The notes under the pieces: model-generated
The model's input: only the letters and a program-made list of their open reading frames with translations
Databases searched by the model: none
What the model was told of the DNA's origin: nothing
Program-made: the position numbers and the translations under genes
Shown: piece after piece, positions 7,190 through 14,494 of the stretch
Numbering within the stretch: the stretch's first letter is position 1
Layout: the number at the start of each line of letters is the position of its first letter
From: an uncultured Eubacteriales bacterium
GTDB taxonomy: Bacteria; Bacillota; Clostridia; Christensenellales; Aristaeellaceae
Assembly: GCA_900553295.1 (NCBI GenBank)
Contig: USCR01000028.1
Coordinates: 1 to 20,178 of the forward strand
Length of the DNA: 20,178 bases
Direction of reading: 5' to 3'

Positions 7190-8056
7190 TTACCGCCGGC
7201 GATAGTCCCTGGGGCAGACGCCCTCCTGCCGTTTGAAGCAGTTGGAGAAATAGTAAGGGTCGCAAAACCCCAGGCGCTGGCTGATTTCCTTTACGGGCAG
7301 GCGCGTATTGCGCAGGTACTGCTTGGCCAGCAGCAGCTTTTGTTGCAGAAAATAGCCATAGGGGGTTCGCTGAAATTCCGCCTGGAACAGCCGCTCCAGC
7401 TGCCGCTGGGAAAAATTCAGCCGGCTGGCGGCCTCCGACATGGAAAAGGGCGCGTCAGGGTGGGTGGTAATCTGCTCATCCATCATGAAGCGCAGTTCCT
7501 GGGCGGGACCGGCGGGCTTGGCACAGGCGTTGAATTGCCGGCGCAGGGACAGCAATATGCCATACACCAGGGCACAAAGGGCGTCCTGCAGCTGGTCGTG
7601 GGGGAGGCTGCCGCGGCACAGGTTGACCCCTTCCCACATTGCCTGGGTGACGGCTTGATTCACCTGGGGATACACAGGCGTGGCGCGCAGGCCGTATTGG
7701 TCCAACCAGTGGGGAAACAATTCTCCCGTCATATTGAACCACAGAATATGCCAGGGCTGCGTCCTGGCGGACTCGTACTGATATGCCTCTCCCTGGGGCA
7801 AAACCAGCATGTCCCCTGCGGACAGGGTGTGCATGCGCCCGTGCAGCGATAGCTGTCCCGCTCCGGCCAGCACCAGGATCATTACGCTGATTTCCGCATG
7901 GCTGCGGCATACCCGATACGTGGGGGCACATTGCTCGTCCCCCACCATGGAGAAATACAGGGGCAACAGCTCCGTGCCGCCATCGGGAGGGGCTACATAG
8001 TAGAGCGAAAAAAGCGAATGGTCGATATTACTCATGTTTTGTTCTGCTTTCCCCAT
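7190..8056 (-). CDS. AraC-family transcriptional activator, divergent from the GH2 gene
   Basis: A 288-residue regulator with an N-terminal cupin sensor domain (about 55-130; LSAGDMLVLPQGEAYQYES is typical) and a C-terminal AraC helix-turn-helix pair (about 200-288) ending with the family signature VKEISQRLGFCDPYYFSNCF and KRQEGVCPRDYRRR. It probably senses a sugar and activates the divergent GH2 gene at 8141. The start at 8056 is preferred because AGGGGGG lies 6 nt before it; the alternative Met at 8035 has a poor ribosome site. A strong promoter (8115-8087) overlaps the palindrome shared with the GH2 promoter, which suggests self-limiting expression. No clear terminator separates it from the hutP-like operon downstream on the same strand. 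Confidence 0.9.
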   Translation of the reverse strand: MGKAEQNMSNIDHSLFSLYYVAPPDGGTELLPLYFSMVGDEQCAPTYRVCRSHAEISVMILVLAGAGQLSLHGRMHTLSAGDMLVLPQGEAYQYESARTQPWHILWFNMTGELFPHWLDQYGLRATPVYPQVNQAVTQAMWEGVNLCRGSLPHDQLQDALCALVYGILLSLRRQFNACAKPAGPAQELRFMMDEQITTHPDAPFSMSEAASRLNFSQRQLERLFQAEFQRTPYGYFLQQKLLLAKQYLRNTRLPVKEISQRLGFCDPYYFSNCFKRQEGVCPRDYRRR

Positions 8057-8078
8057 TTTACGCCCCCCTGTGATGCAA

Positions 8079-8115
8079 TATAATGCATTATACAAGGAAG
8101 CCCAACGGGTTTCAA
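8079..8115. promoter_or_regulatory. Divergent promoter pair sharing a 14-bp palindrome
   Basis: The perfect palindrome at 8079-8092 supplies TATAAT as a -10 box on the plus strand (8079-8084, toward the GH2 gene) and on the minus strand (8092-8087, toward the AraC gene). The minus promoter has TTGAAA (8115-8110) with a 17-bp spacer and should be strong. The plus promoter has only TTTTAC (8056-8061) at the -35 position and probably needs an activator. GCATG repeats at 8116-8120 and 8125-8129, and CAAG/CTTG at 8113-8125, lie between promoter and the GH2 ribosome site and may be operator sequence. Confidence 0.6.
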
Positions 8116-8140
8116 GCATGACTTGCATGGGAGGTACGGT

Positions 8141-9919
8141 ATGAAAAACTATCAGCCAGATTATCCCCGGCCACAGCTGGCCCGGAGCAACTGGGAAAAC
8201 CTGAATGGATATTGGCAATTTGCCTTTGACGATCAAGGCGTGGGCTTGGAACAGGGATGGGCCAACGGCGTGCCCGGAACGCAGAAGATTCTCGTTCCTT
8301 TTACCTACGAGACCAAGGCCAGCGGCATTGGTGATGAAAGCGTCCACACCCGGGTGTGGTACAGCCGCACGGTGCAGCTGTCCCAGCTGCCCGCCGGGCG
8401 GCGCACGCTGCTGCATCTGGAGGGATGCGACTATCATGCCACCGTATGGGTGAACGGCGTGCGCGCCGGTGAGCACGTGGGCGGTTATGCGCGCTTCTCC
8501 CTGGATATTACCCCCTGGCTCCACGTGGGGGACAACGTCCTGGCCGTTATGGCGGAGGACAGCCTGGACCCGCGCCAGCCCCGCGGCAAGCAGCGCTGGA
8601 AGGGCGAGAACTTCGGCTGCTGGTACGTGCAGACCACCGGCATTTGGAAAACCGTGTGGATGGAAAGCGTGCCGGAAAGCTATCTGAGCGCCTTGAAGCT
8701 CACCCCGAACCTGGCCCAGGCATCCCTGGCGCTGGAGGCGCAGGTGGAAACTGCGGATTATGGCCAGCATCTCCTGTTGGAGGCCAAGGTGTGGCACCAG
8801 GGGAACTTCATTGCCAGCACCACGGTGGCCGTGACCGGAAAGCATGTGAAGGCGCAGCTCTCCGTGGCGAATGTGGGCGAGCACGAATGGAGCGTTCATA
8901 CCTGGACGCCGAACAACCCCCAGCTGTATGACCTGGAGCTGCATTTGAAGGAGAACGGCCAGGAGGGGGACGAAGTCTGGTCGTATTTCGGCATGCGGGA
9001 GATCCGCATTGAGGGCCGGAACGTGCTGCTCAACGGCAGCCCTCTGTATCAGCGGCTGATCCTGGACCAGGGCTATTGGCCGGACAGCCATTTGACCCCG
9101 CCCAGCGAAGCGGCGCTGATCGAGGACATTGAGAAAATTCAGCGCTTGGGCTACAATGGCGTGCGCAAGCATCAAAAGATTGAGGACGAGCGCTTCCTGT
9201 ACTGGTGCGACGTGAAGGGCCTGCTGGTGTGGAGCGAAATGGCGGCCGCCTACATTTTTGATGATACGGCGGTGGCGGACTTCATGACCCAGTGGACCGA
9301 GATCGTGCGGCAGAACTATAACCACCCATGCATTATCACCTGGACCCCGGTGAATGAGTCCTGGGGCGTTCCCCAGGTGAAAACCAGCCCTGCGCAGCAG
9401 CACTTCACCCAGGCCATTTATCACTTGACCAAATCCCTGGACCCTATGCGTCCGGTAATCGTCAACGATGGCTGGGAACACACGGTGTCCGACATCATTA
9501 CCCTGCATGACTATGAGGAAAAGGGCAGCGTGCTGCTGGAACGGTATGAGCAGTACGGTCAGGAAATCCTGGAAGGAAAAGTGTTCCACAACCTGGACCG
9601 CTCCGCCTTTGCCCAGGGCTTCCAGGATCGGGGCCAGCCGGTCATCATCAGTGAATTCGGCGGCATCGCTTACAATAATGGCGAAGCCGGCTGGGGCTAT
9701 GGCAACAAGGTCAACACCGAGGAGGAATTCCTGGCGCGGTTTGCGGATGTTACCCATGCCATCCAGCGCTTGCCCTACTGCTGCGGGTATTGCTATACCC
9801 AGGTGACGGATGTGCAGCAGGAAATCAACGGCCTGATGGATATGCAGCGCAATTTCAAGGCCGATCCGGAAAAGATTTGCCAGATCAACAAGAGTCAGGT
9901 CTCCTGCCTGCATCGATAA
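8141..9919 (+). CDS. Glycoside hydrolase family 2 enzyme
   Basis: A 592-residue cytoplasmic GH2 glycosidase with no signal peptide. It shows the family order: a sugar-binding jelly-roll domain (about 1-180), an immunoglobulin-like beta domain (about 185-290), and a TIM barrel (about 290-585). The acid/base Glu is E406 in TPVNESWG and the nucleophile is E505 in IISEFGGIAY, both in the expected context. It is shorter than LacZ (about 1020 aa) and close to beta-glucuronidase size. GH2 members cleave beta-galactosides, beta-glucuronides, beta-mannosides and others; I cannot choose from sequence alone. The start at 8141 has GGGAGG 6 nt upstream. The gene is single, divergent from an AraC regulator and followed by a terminator, so it is likely an inducible one-gene unit. 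Confidence 0.9.
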   Translation: MKNYQPDYPRPQLARSNWENLNGYWQFAFDDQGVGLEQGWANGVPGTQKILVPFTYETKASGIGDESVHTRVWYSRTVQLSQLPAGRRTLLHLEGCDYHATVWVNGVRAGEHVGGYARFSLDITPWLHVGDNVLAVMAEDSLDPRQPRGKQRWKGENFGCWYVQTTGIWKTVWMESVPESYLSALKLTPNLAQASLALEAQVETADYGQHLLLEAKVWHQGNFIASTTVAVTGKHVKAQLSVANVGEHEWSVHTWTPNNPQLYDLELHLKENGQEGDEVWSYFGMREIRIEGRNVLLNGSPLYQRLILDQGYWPDSHLTPPSEAALIEDIEKIQRLGYNGVRKHQKIEDERFLYWCDVKGLLVWSEMAAAYIFDDTAVADFMTQWTEIVRQNYNHPCIITWTPVNESWGVPQVKTSPAQQHFTQAIYHLTKSLDPMRPVIVNDGWEHTVSDIITLHDYEEKGSVLLERYEQYGQEILEGKVFHNLDRSAFAQGFQDRGQPVIISEFGGIAYNNGEAGWGYGNKVNTEEEFLARFADVTHAIQRLPYCCGYCYTQVTDVQQEINGLMDMQRNFKADPEKICQINKSQVSCLHR

Positions 9920-9931
9920 CAAAGAATAAAC

Positions 9932-9988
9932 AAACCGGACCCTGAACCCGAAAATATACGCTTTCGGGAACAGGGTCCGGTTTATTTT
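9932..9988. terminator. Bidirectional terminator between convergent GH2 and thioesterase genes
   Basis: A 13-bp perfect stem (9932-9944 with 9971-9983) encloses an inner 7-bp stem CCCGAAA/TTTCGGG (9947-9953, 9962-9968). TTTATTTT (9981-9988) follows on the plus strand and a T-rich stretch follows on the minus strand, so it can serve both genes. Confidence 0.85.
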
Positions 9989-10005
9989 AGCGCGGTCTGC
10001 CGCGG

Positions 10006-10740
10006 TTACTTCCGTGCCATCAATTCGCCGCCAATATCGAAGGAACGCTGGCTTTCGTGGAATCCGCAATAGGAGAAGTGATCTCCCAGCGTGCGCAGCT
10101 CGGTGCGGATTTCCTGCCCCGGGAGCACTTCCACGTCATAGTTCAGGCAGAAGCGGCGCAGGGCGTGCTCCTTCATGCAGTCAATCCCCAGGGCGTTGCA
10201 GCACCAGTCCATGTATTTGGTGTTGTTCACATGATGGTTCACGTCCAGGTCCGTATAGACGGGAACTTTGCGCTCCGTGGTCACCGCGCCGGAGACTTCC
10301 GTTACCGGGCCGGGCAGTCCCAACGGGGCGACCAGGTCGCTGTTGTCGGGCATCAGGGACAAAATGCTGTCCGGTGGGGCCATGTGCCGGGTGGAGAGGT
10401 TCAGCAGCACCCACAGGCTGCCCGCGCGGCCCAACTCCTGCCCCTGATCGTCACGGAAAACAAAATAGCGGGGGAAGAACCAGCGGCGTACCGGCATGGG
10501 GAAGGTTTCCACAGAGATGGTGTCCGTTACCTTGGGATAGCGGTTCATGACGACTTCCACCCGGGTGAGCACCCATACCAGATCCTGCTCAATCAGGGCG
10601 TTCCTGCCTACGCCGATAAGCTCAGAGTGGGTGCCTGCAACCTCCTGCATGGTTTCCAGAATCGCGCTGGGCCGCCACTGACCGGTGAAGTCGCAGTTGC
10701 AGGTGCGCAATAAAGTTTCCTCTTTATATTGTTTGATCAA
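10006..10740 (-). CDS. Acyl-ACP thioesterase
   Basis: A 244-residue double hot-dog thioesterase of the FatA/FatB-like bacterial family, which releases free fatty acids from acyl-ACP and so sets chain length or exports acyl groups from fatty acid synthesis. The catalytic-type segment DVNHHVNNTKYMDW (166-179) is the clearest mark, preceded by a first hot-dog domain containing a WVLTRVEVVMNRYP segment. The start is taken as TTG at 10740-10738: AAAGGAGG lies 10 nt upstream and a promoter at 10819-10790 lies downstream of the nearest in-frame ATG (10824), which would therefore not be transcribed from it. The gene is a single unit between a terminator (10932-10901) and the bidirectional terminator at 9988-9932. 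Confidence 0.88.
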   Translation of the reverse strand: MIKQYKEETLLRTCNCDFTGQWRPSAILETMQEVAGTHSELIGVGRNALIEQDLVWVLTRVEVVMNRYPKVTDTISVETFPMPVRRWFFPRYFVFRDDQGQELGRAGSLWVLLNLSTRHMAPPDSILSLMPDNSDLVAPLGLPGPVTEVSGAVTTERKVPVYTDLDVNHHVNNTKYMDWCCNALGIDCMKEHALRRFCLNYDVEVLPGQEIRTELRTLGDHFSYCGFHESQRSFDIGGELMARK

Positions 10741-10789
10741 AACGGATTTCCCTCCTTTGTCCGAAGAAACAGACAAGTTTCCAACTTTT

Positions 10790-10819
10790 ATTATATCCCT
10801 GCAATGGAAAAGAAAGCAA
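10790..10819 (-). promoter_or_regulatory. Promoter of the thioesterase gene
   Basis: On the minus strand TATAAT (10795-10790) lies 18 bp from TTGCTT (10819-10814). Transcription would begin near 10783, leaving a leader of about 43 nt before the TTG start. In that leader TTGTC and GACAA can form a small hairpin just ahead of the AAAGGAGG site. Confidence 0.5.
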
Positions 10820-10900
10820 GCCACATAATGGCGCTGATGGGAAAATATCTGTCATGAAACACGTCCCACGGGCATAACAAAGGACCGGGGGACGCGCAGC

Positions 10901-10932
10901 AAAAAAACCGCCCCGGTACAGAGGCGGTTTTT
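10901..10932 (-). terminator. Terminator of the AbrB-type regulator gene
   Basis: On the minus strand GGCGG-type arms form a perfect 10-bp stem (10932-10923 with 10912-10903, loop of 10 bases) ending in seven Ts (10907-10901). It lies about 50 bp after the stop codon. The stem also has an A-tract on the other side, so it would work in both directions. Confidence 0.85.
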
Positions 10933-10983
10933 CGCACGTCAAGTGGCGGCGGAGGAAGGCGGCGCGGCCTTCACGGGAATGGG

Positions 10984-11229
10984 TTAAAGCTCGCCGCGAA
11001 GCTCATCCAGGCAGCGCTTGCAAATGAGTTTGCCCTTGTAAGGAACCACATCCCGGGCGTCGTTGCAGAAAATGCAGGCAGGGTGATACTTTTTCAACAC
11101 AATTTGATCGCCGTCCACGAAGATTTCCAAGGTATCCTTGATGGACAGGTCCATTGTGCGCCGCAGCTCCACGGGGATCACGATGCGCCCCAGGGTGTCC
11201 AGCTGGCGAACCATGCCGGTTGATTTCAT
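10984..11229 (-). CDS. AbrB-family transition-state-type regulator with C-terminal zinc site
   Basis: An 81-residue DNA-binding protein. Residues 1-48 are the AbrB/SpoVT swapped-hairpin domain (MKSTGMVRQLDTLGRIVIPV and following, with the core GRIVIP). The C-terminal part has four cysteines as CxxC (C52, C55) and CxxC (C70, C73), a likely zinc-binding knuckle that the Bacillus AbrB tail lacks but that Clostridia homologues often show. It probably controls growth-phase or sporulation genes; the divergent neighbours are spmA-spmB. The start has AGGGAGG 7 nt upstream. Its promoter is close to consensus, so expression should be high during growth. Confidence 0.9.
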   Translation of the reverse strand: MKSTGMVRQLDTLGRIVIPVELRRTMDLSIKDTLEIFVDGDQIVLKKYHPACIFCNDARDVVPYKGKLICKRCLDELRGEL

Positions 11230-11267
11230 TTTGCAGCCTCCCTTCGCATAGATTCCTCTGTGGTTAT

Positions 11268-11296
11268 ATTTTACAAAATGTGCTGTATGTTGTCAA
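11268..11296 (-). promoter_or_regulatory. Near-consensus promoter of the AbrB-type gene
   Basis: On the minus strand TTGACA (11296-11291) and TAAAAT (11273-11268) are separated by 17 bp. The -35 box is the centre of the odd palindrome ATGTTGTCAACAT (11287-11299), whose other strand gives the -35 box of the divergent spmA promoter. Confidence 0.75.
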
Positions 11297-11319
11297 CATG
11301 GCGCGAAAAATTGTATATA
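11290..11319 (+). promoter_or_regulatory. Candidate promoter of spmA-spmB, -35 overlapping the AbrB-type promoter
   Basis: On the plus strand TTGTCA (11290-11295) and TATATA (11314-11319) are 18 bp apart. The -35 box overlaps the TTGACA of the opposite promoter base for base. Sporulation genes often use other sigma factors, and I cannot exclude a sporulation-specific promoter in the AT-rich stretch 11306-11330. Confidence 0.4.
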
Positions 11320-11341
11320 GTTTATAAAGGTAGGTGATCCT

Positions 11342-11911
11342 ATGCGCCGGGTGTGGGGCGTGCTGCTGTGCCTTTCGGTTTCAGCAGCGCTGGGGTTTGG
11401 CCGCTGGGACGAAGCGGCGGCAGCGGTGCTGGCAGCGGGAAACCAGGCTCTTAGTTTGGGCATGACGCTGATTGGGGGCATGATGATTTGGGGGGGACTT
11501 ATGGCCATCCTCCAGGAAAGCGGCGCCATGGGCCCCGTGAGCCGGTGGATGCGGAAACTGTTGCAGCCGCTGGTGCGCCGGGATCTCAGCGAAGAAAGCT
11601 GGGCCGCCATGGGCATGAACCTGGCGGCAAACCTGCTGGGACTGGGTAATGCGGCCACGCCCTTTGGCATTCGCGCGGCGCAGCTGCTGGCAGGGCAGGG
11701 GGCGGATGGATTGCGTGGCCTGCTGGTGCTGCTGGTGATCAACAATTCCGGTCTGGAGCTGATGCCCTCCGCCGTAATGACCCTGCGGCAGCAGGCAGGG
11801 AGCGTGGCGCCGGGGGCGATCTGGCTGCCCACCCTGGCCGCCACGGGCATATCGACGCTGGTGGCGGTGGTGCTTTTGTACTGGACGGACAGGAGGGAAA
11901 AACGTGGATAA
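11342..11911 (+). CDS. spmA: Spore maturation protein A
   Basis: A 189-residue integral membrane protein of the nucleoside-recognition (gate) family, close in length to Bacillus SpmA (about 196). It has several hydrophobic segments (about 1-20, 38-56, 135-155, 160-182) and the characteristic NLLGLGNAATPFGIRA box (95-110). With SpmB it contributes to spore core dehydration and heat resistance in Bacillus and Clostridium. The ribosome site is weak (AGGTG region before 11342). Its end overlaps the start of spmB by 8 bases, so the two are translated together. The divergent AbrB-type regulator is a plausible controller. Confidence 0.92.
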   Translation: MRRVWGVLLCLSVSAALGFGRWDEAAAAVLAAGNQALSLGMTLIGGMMIWGGLMAILQESGAMGPVSRWMRKLLQPLVRRDLSEESWAAMGMNLAANLLGLGNAATPFGIRAAQLLAGQGADGLRGLLVLLVINNSGLELMPSAVMTLRQQAGSVAPGAIWLPTLAATGISTLVAVVLLYWTDRREKRG

Positions 11912-12410
11912 CATGGCTGGGGCCCTGGTGCTGGGCACGGTGGGCGCATTGGCGCTGCTGGGGCTGTGGAAAGGAGCCGGGGGATACGACGCGTTTCTGC
12001 GTGGAGCGGGGGACGGCCTGCGCACCGGACTGGAAATTCTCCCGGCACTGGCGGCGATGATGCTGCTCATCGGCTTGTTTCGCACGGGCGGCCTGGCGGA
12101 ATTGCTGGAGGGACTGCTGGGCCCGCTGGCAGAGGCCGTGGGCTTTCCCAGGGAAGCCCTGACCGTGCTGCTGCTGCGTCCGCTCAGCGGCGCGGGTAGC
12201 CTAGCGGCGCTGGAGACGCTCATGGCCTGGCAGGGACCGGATAGCCGCGCCTCCATGGTAGCGTCCGTGGTGGTGGGCTCCTCGGAAACCATTTTTTATA
12301 CCATGACCGTTTATCTCTCCGCCGCAGGAGTGCGCAAGCTGCCGCGGGCGCTGAGCATATCCCTGATTTCGTGGTTTGCGGGATGCCTTGCGGCGGCCTG
12401 GCTTTGCTGA
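11904..12410 (+). CDS. spmB: Spore maturation protein B
   Basis: A 168-residue membrane protein, the partner of SpmA, with the matching conserved box LLRPLSGAGSLAALE (residues 92-106) and VVGSSETIFYTMTVYLSA near the C-terminus, and hydrophobic segments at both ends. Bacillus SpmB is about 178 residues. The start is GTG at 11904, supported by AGGAGG 7 nt upstream; it lies inside the end of spmA. A structured stretch without an obvious T-run follows before the purC promoter. Confidence 0.92.
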   Translation: MDNMAGALVLGTVGALALLGLWKGAGGYDAFLRGAGDGLRTGLEILPALAAMMLLIGLFRTGGLAELLEGLLGPLAEAVGFPREALTVLLLRPLSGAGSLAALETLMAWQGPDSRASMVASVVVGSSETIFYTMTVYLSAAGVRKLPRALSISLISWFAGCLAAAWLC

Positions 12411-12423
12411 AAACGTTCCCATG

Positions 12424-12482
12424 CAGGCAGACGCCATCCTTGCAGTCCCGAGGCACCGGTGGAACAACCGGCGCCCTGCCTG
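12424..12482 (+). other. Possible hairpin region after spmB
   Basis: CAGGCAG (12424-12430) can pair with CTGCCTG (12476-12482), enclosing a smaller CCGGT/ACCGG hairpin. No T-run follows, so it is not a standard intrinsic terminator. It may end the spmAB transcript by another route or stabilise its 3' end. Confidence 0.25.
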
Positions 12483-12555
12483 GCTGCCTTTGCCTTGTTT
12501 GGCACCCATGCATGGAAGCGTCACGACAAAATGCGCCAGGATTCGCATTTTCCCC

Positions 12556-12584
12556 TTGAGTGGTGGAAGCTTTTCTGCTACAAT
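12556..12584 (+). promoter_or_regulatory. Promoter of purC
   Basis: TTGAGT (12556-12561) and TACAAT (12579-12584) are separated by 17 bp. Transcription should begin near 12591, giving a leader of about 27 nt, too short for a purine riboswitch. Confidence 0.65.
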
Positions 12585-12617
12585 GTACGTTAATTCTTGA
12601 GAAGGGGAGAGACGCGC

Positions 12618-13334
12618 ATGCTGGTGCCGGGAGAGCTGCTCACGGAGGGCAAAGGAAAGCGAATTTACGCCACCGAAGATCCGGACAAGGCCATCGTTTA
12701 TTTTAAGGATGAAGCCATGGCATACCATGGGCTGAAACGCGGCCGCATACTTGGAAAGGGCGAGATCAACAACGCGATTTGCAAACATATCTTCGAACTG
12801 CTGGCAGCCTACGGGGTGGAAAATCATTTTATTCAGCAGTTGGACGCCCGCCAGTCCCTGGTGAAGCGGGTGGAGATCCTTCCCCTGGAAATCAAGGTGC
12901 GCAACATTGTGGCGGGTTCCCTTTCCCGGCGCATTGGCTATCCGGTGGGAACGCGGCTACCCAGCACGGTGCTGGAGTTTGTCCTCAAAAACGACGAGCT
13001 GGAGAATCCACTGGTCAACTTCTCGCACATTCTGGCCATGGGCCTGGCAACCCGGGCGGAACTGGAGGAGATCAGCCGTATTTCCCTGGAAGTGAATCGC
13101 ATCCTGGCCAACTACATGCGGGAAATCCAGATCGAGCTGATTGACTTCAAGCTGGAGTTTGGCCGTTACCATGGCAAGCTGCTGGTGGCGGATGAAATCT
13201 CCCCGGATACCAGCCGCTTCTGGGACTCGGCGACCCACGAGCCCCTGGATATTGACCGGTTCCGGCGGGACCTGGGCAATGTGGAGCAGGCTTACCAGGA
13301 AGTGCTCCACCGCATGATGGGCATGGATGAATAA
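12618..13334 (+). CDS. purC: Phosphoribosylaminoimidazole-succinocarboxamide synthase
   Basis: A 238-residue cytoplasmic enzyme that joins aspartate to CAIR using ATP in purine synthesis (SAICAR synthase). The glycine-rich nucleotide loop EGKGKRIYA (9-17), the IKVRNIVAGSLSRR signature (91-104), LIDFKLEFGR and the ADEISPDTSRFWD segment are all present, and the length is typical. The start at 12618 follows AGGGGAG by about 9 nt; an upstream in-frame GTG-like extension to 12597 has no support. No other purine gene is adjacent, so purC is detached from the usual pur cluster. The next gene begins 16 nt after its stop and is probably co-transcribed. Confidence 0.95.
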   Translation: MLVPGELLTEGKGKRIYATEDPDKAIVYFKDEAMAYHGLKRGRILGKGEINNAICKHIFELLAAYGVENHFIQQLDARQSLVKRVEILPLEIKVRNIVAGSLSRRIGYPVGTRLPSTVLEFVLKNDELENPLVNFSHILAMGLATRAELEEISRISLEVNRILANYMREIQIELIDFKLEFGRYHGKLLVADEISPDTSRFWDSATHEPLDIDRFRRDLGNVEQAYQEVLHRMMGMDE

Positions 13335-13350
13335 CACAGGAGGAAGGTTT

Positions 13351-14286
13351 ATGAAGCGGTTCTTTGCAATGCTGCTGTGCATGACGCTGCTGCTTACCGG
13401 CGTGGCCGTGGCGGAAGGGGAATTCCCTGAACTCAATGAGGCCGGGTTCTTCGATGGGGGCGAGTTTGTCTATACGGACCCGGAAAACGGTGTGTGGCGC
13501 TATTGCAGCGATACGCTGAAAATCGAAATCTATCGCCGCACCCAGGATTCTCCCAAGGAGATCTGGTATGAAGCGGAGGTATGGAGCACAGAGGACAACG
13601 CTTTTGCCATGATTCCCTGGAACGAAGACCCGGACAAGCGCATGAGCGATTTGAATTACCCCTATAAAATTGCCCGGGCCAATCAAACGGTCCTGGCCAT
13701 CAACAGCGACTTTGCGCACCTGCGCATCAGTCAGAACAGCCGGCAGGGTATCCTGCTGCGGGACGGAGAAATCCTTTCCGAAAAAACCTTTGGGCACAAT
13801 AAGGGCACCTTCCCCAACCTGGATAACCTGGCCTTGTACGCCGACGGCAACATGGAGGTTTATTATTCCGATGAAAAGACCGCCCAGGAATACCAGGAAA
13901 TGGGCGCTGTGGATGTGCTGGCCTTTGGCCCGGTGCTGGTCCGGGACGGTCAGCTGAACACCGAGGCGCTGGAGAAATACGGCACCAGCCATGCGCCGCG
14001 CACGGCCATCGGTATGGTGGAAAAGGGGCATTACTTTGCCATGATGCTGGAAGGCCGGCACGACGGCAGCAATGGCGCGGGCATTTCCTTCCTGGCTGAA
14101 AAGATGCTGGAAAGGGGCTGCCAGCTGGCCTTTAACCTGGATGGCGGCCAGTCCGCCACCATGGTGTTCATGGGCGATCAGATCTGCAAGATCGGCGGCA
14201 CCACGGGGGTCAACGCCAGCGCCCGCAAGGCAGCGGAAATCCTGGGCATTGGCGTTTCTGCCCTGGTGACCCCGCTGGAGGACTGA
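13351..14286 (+). CDS. Secreted phosphodiester glycosidase (NAGPA/DUF2233) family protein
   Basis: A 311-residue exported protein. The N-terminus has a classic signal peptide: basic MKR, a hydrophobic core and an AVA cleavage site after residue 21; there is no lipobox. The remainder matches the phosphodiester glycosidase domain family named after the human uncovering enzyme, including the NLDGGQSATM segment (262-271) and a GGTTGVNASARK close near the C-terminus. In bacteria these are thought to trim sugar phosphodiesters in cell-wall or surface glycans; the exact substrate is unknown. The start at 13351 has AGGAGG upstream. Its place directly after purC looks like a shared transcript rather than a shared pathway. 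Confidence 0.8.
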   Translation: MKRFFAMLLCMTLLLTGVAVAEGEFPELNEAGFFDGGEFVYTDPENGVWRYCSDTLKIEIYRRTQDSPKEIWYEAEVWSTEDNAFAMIPWNEDPDKRMSDLNYPYKIARANQTVLAINSDFAHLRISQNSRQGILLRDGEILSEKTFGHNKGTFPNLDNLALYADGNMEVYYSDEKTAQEYQEMGAVDVLAFGPVLVRDGQLNTEALEKYGTSHAPRTAIGMVEKGHYFAMMLEGRHDGSNGAGISFLAEKMLERGCQLAFNLDGGQSATMVFMGDQICKIGGTTGVNASARKAAEILGIGVSALVTPLED

Positions 14287-14336
14287 GCACCCCCTCCTGC
14301 AAACGAAAATATGATGTGCAGCAGTCTCCGGGCATA

Positions 14337-14431
14337 CGGGGGAAACGTCCCCGCTGGAACACCCACCCGGGAATTTCTGCCGGCATCTGCCCGGGCAACC
14401 CAAAGTGAATATGGAAAAACCCCTTTTTTTT
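14337..14431 (+). other. Possible 3' region of the purC transcript
   Basis: A CGGGG/CCCCG hairpin (14337-14353), CCCGGG repeats and a run of eight Ts (14424-14431) lie between the glycosidase-like gene and the tig promoter. None forms a textbook stem directly before the T-run, so termination here is likely but not well defined. Confidence 0.3.
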
Positions 14432-14453
14432 CAGGGAAACCCGGGACTTTCTC

Positions 14454-14482
14454 TTGCGCAGCGAGGGAAAATATGCTACAAT
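14454..14482 (+). promoter_or_regulatory. Promoter of tig
   Basis: TTGCGC (14454-14459) and TACAAT (14477-14482) are 17 bp apart. Transcription should begin near 14489, giving a 67-nt leader that contains the hairpins at 14495-14533. Confidence 0.65.
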
Positions 14483-14494
14483 GCCGGGTAGTGC

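Noticed and set aside
7190..10069. A single 959-codon open frame on the minus strand
   Set aside because: Only 7190-8056 codes for the AraC regulator. The rest is antisense to the GH2 gene, which has intact catalytic motifs and its own ribosome site; codon bias in GC-rich genes leaves the opposite strand open.
13147..14403. A 418-codon minus-strand frame opposite purC and the glycosidase-like gene
   Set aside because: Covers two well-supported plus-strand genes and has no recognisable protein features.
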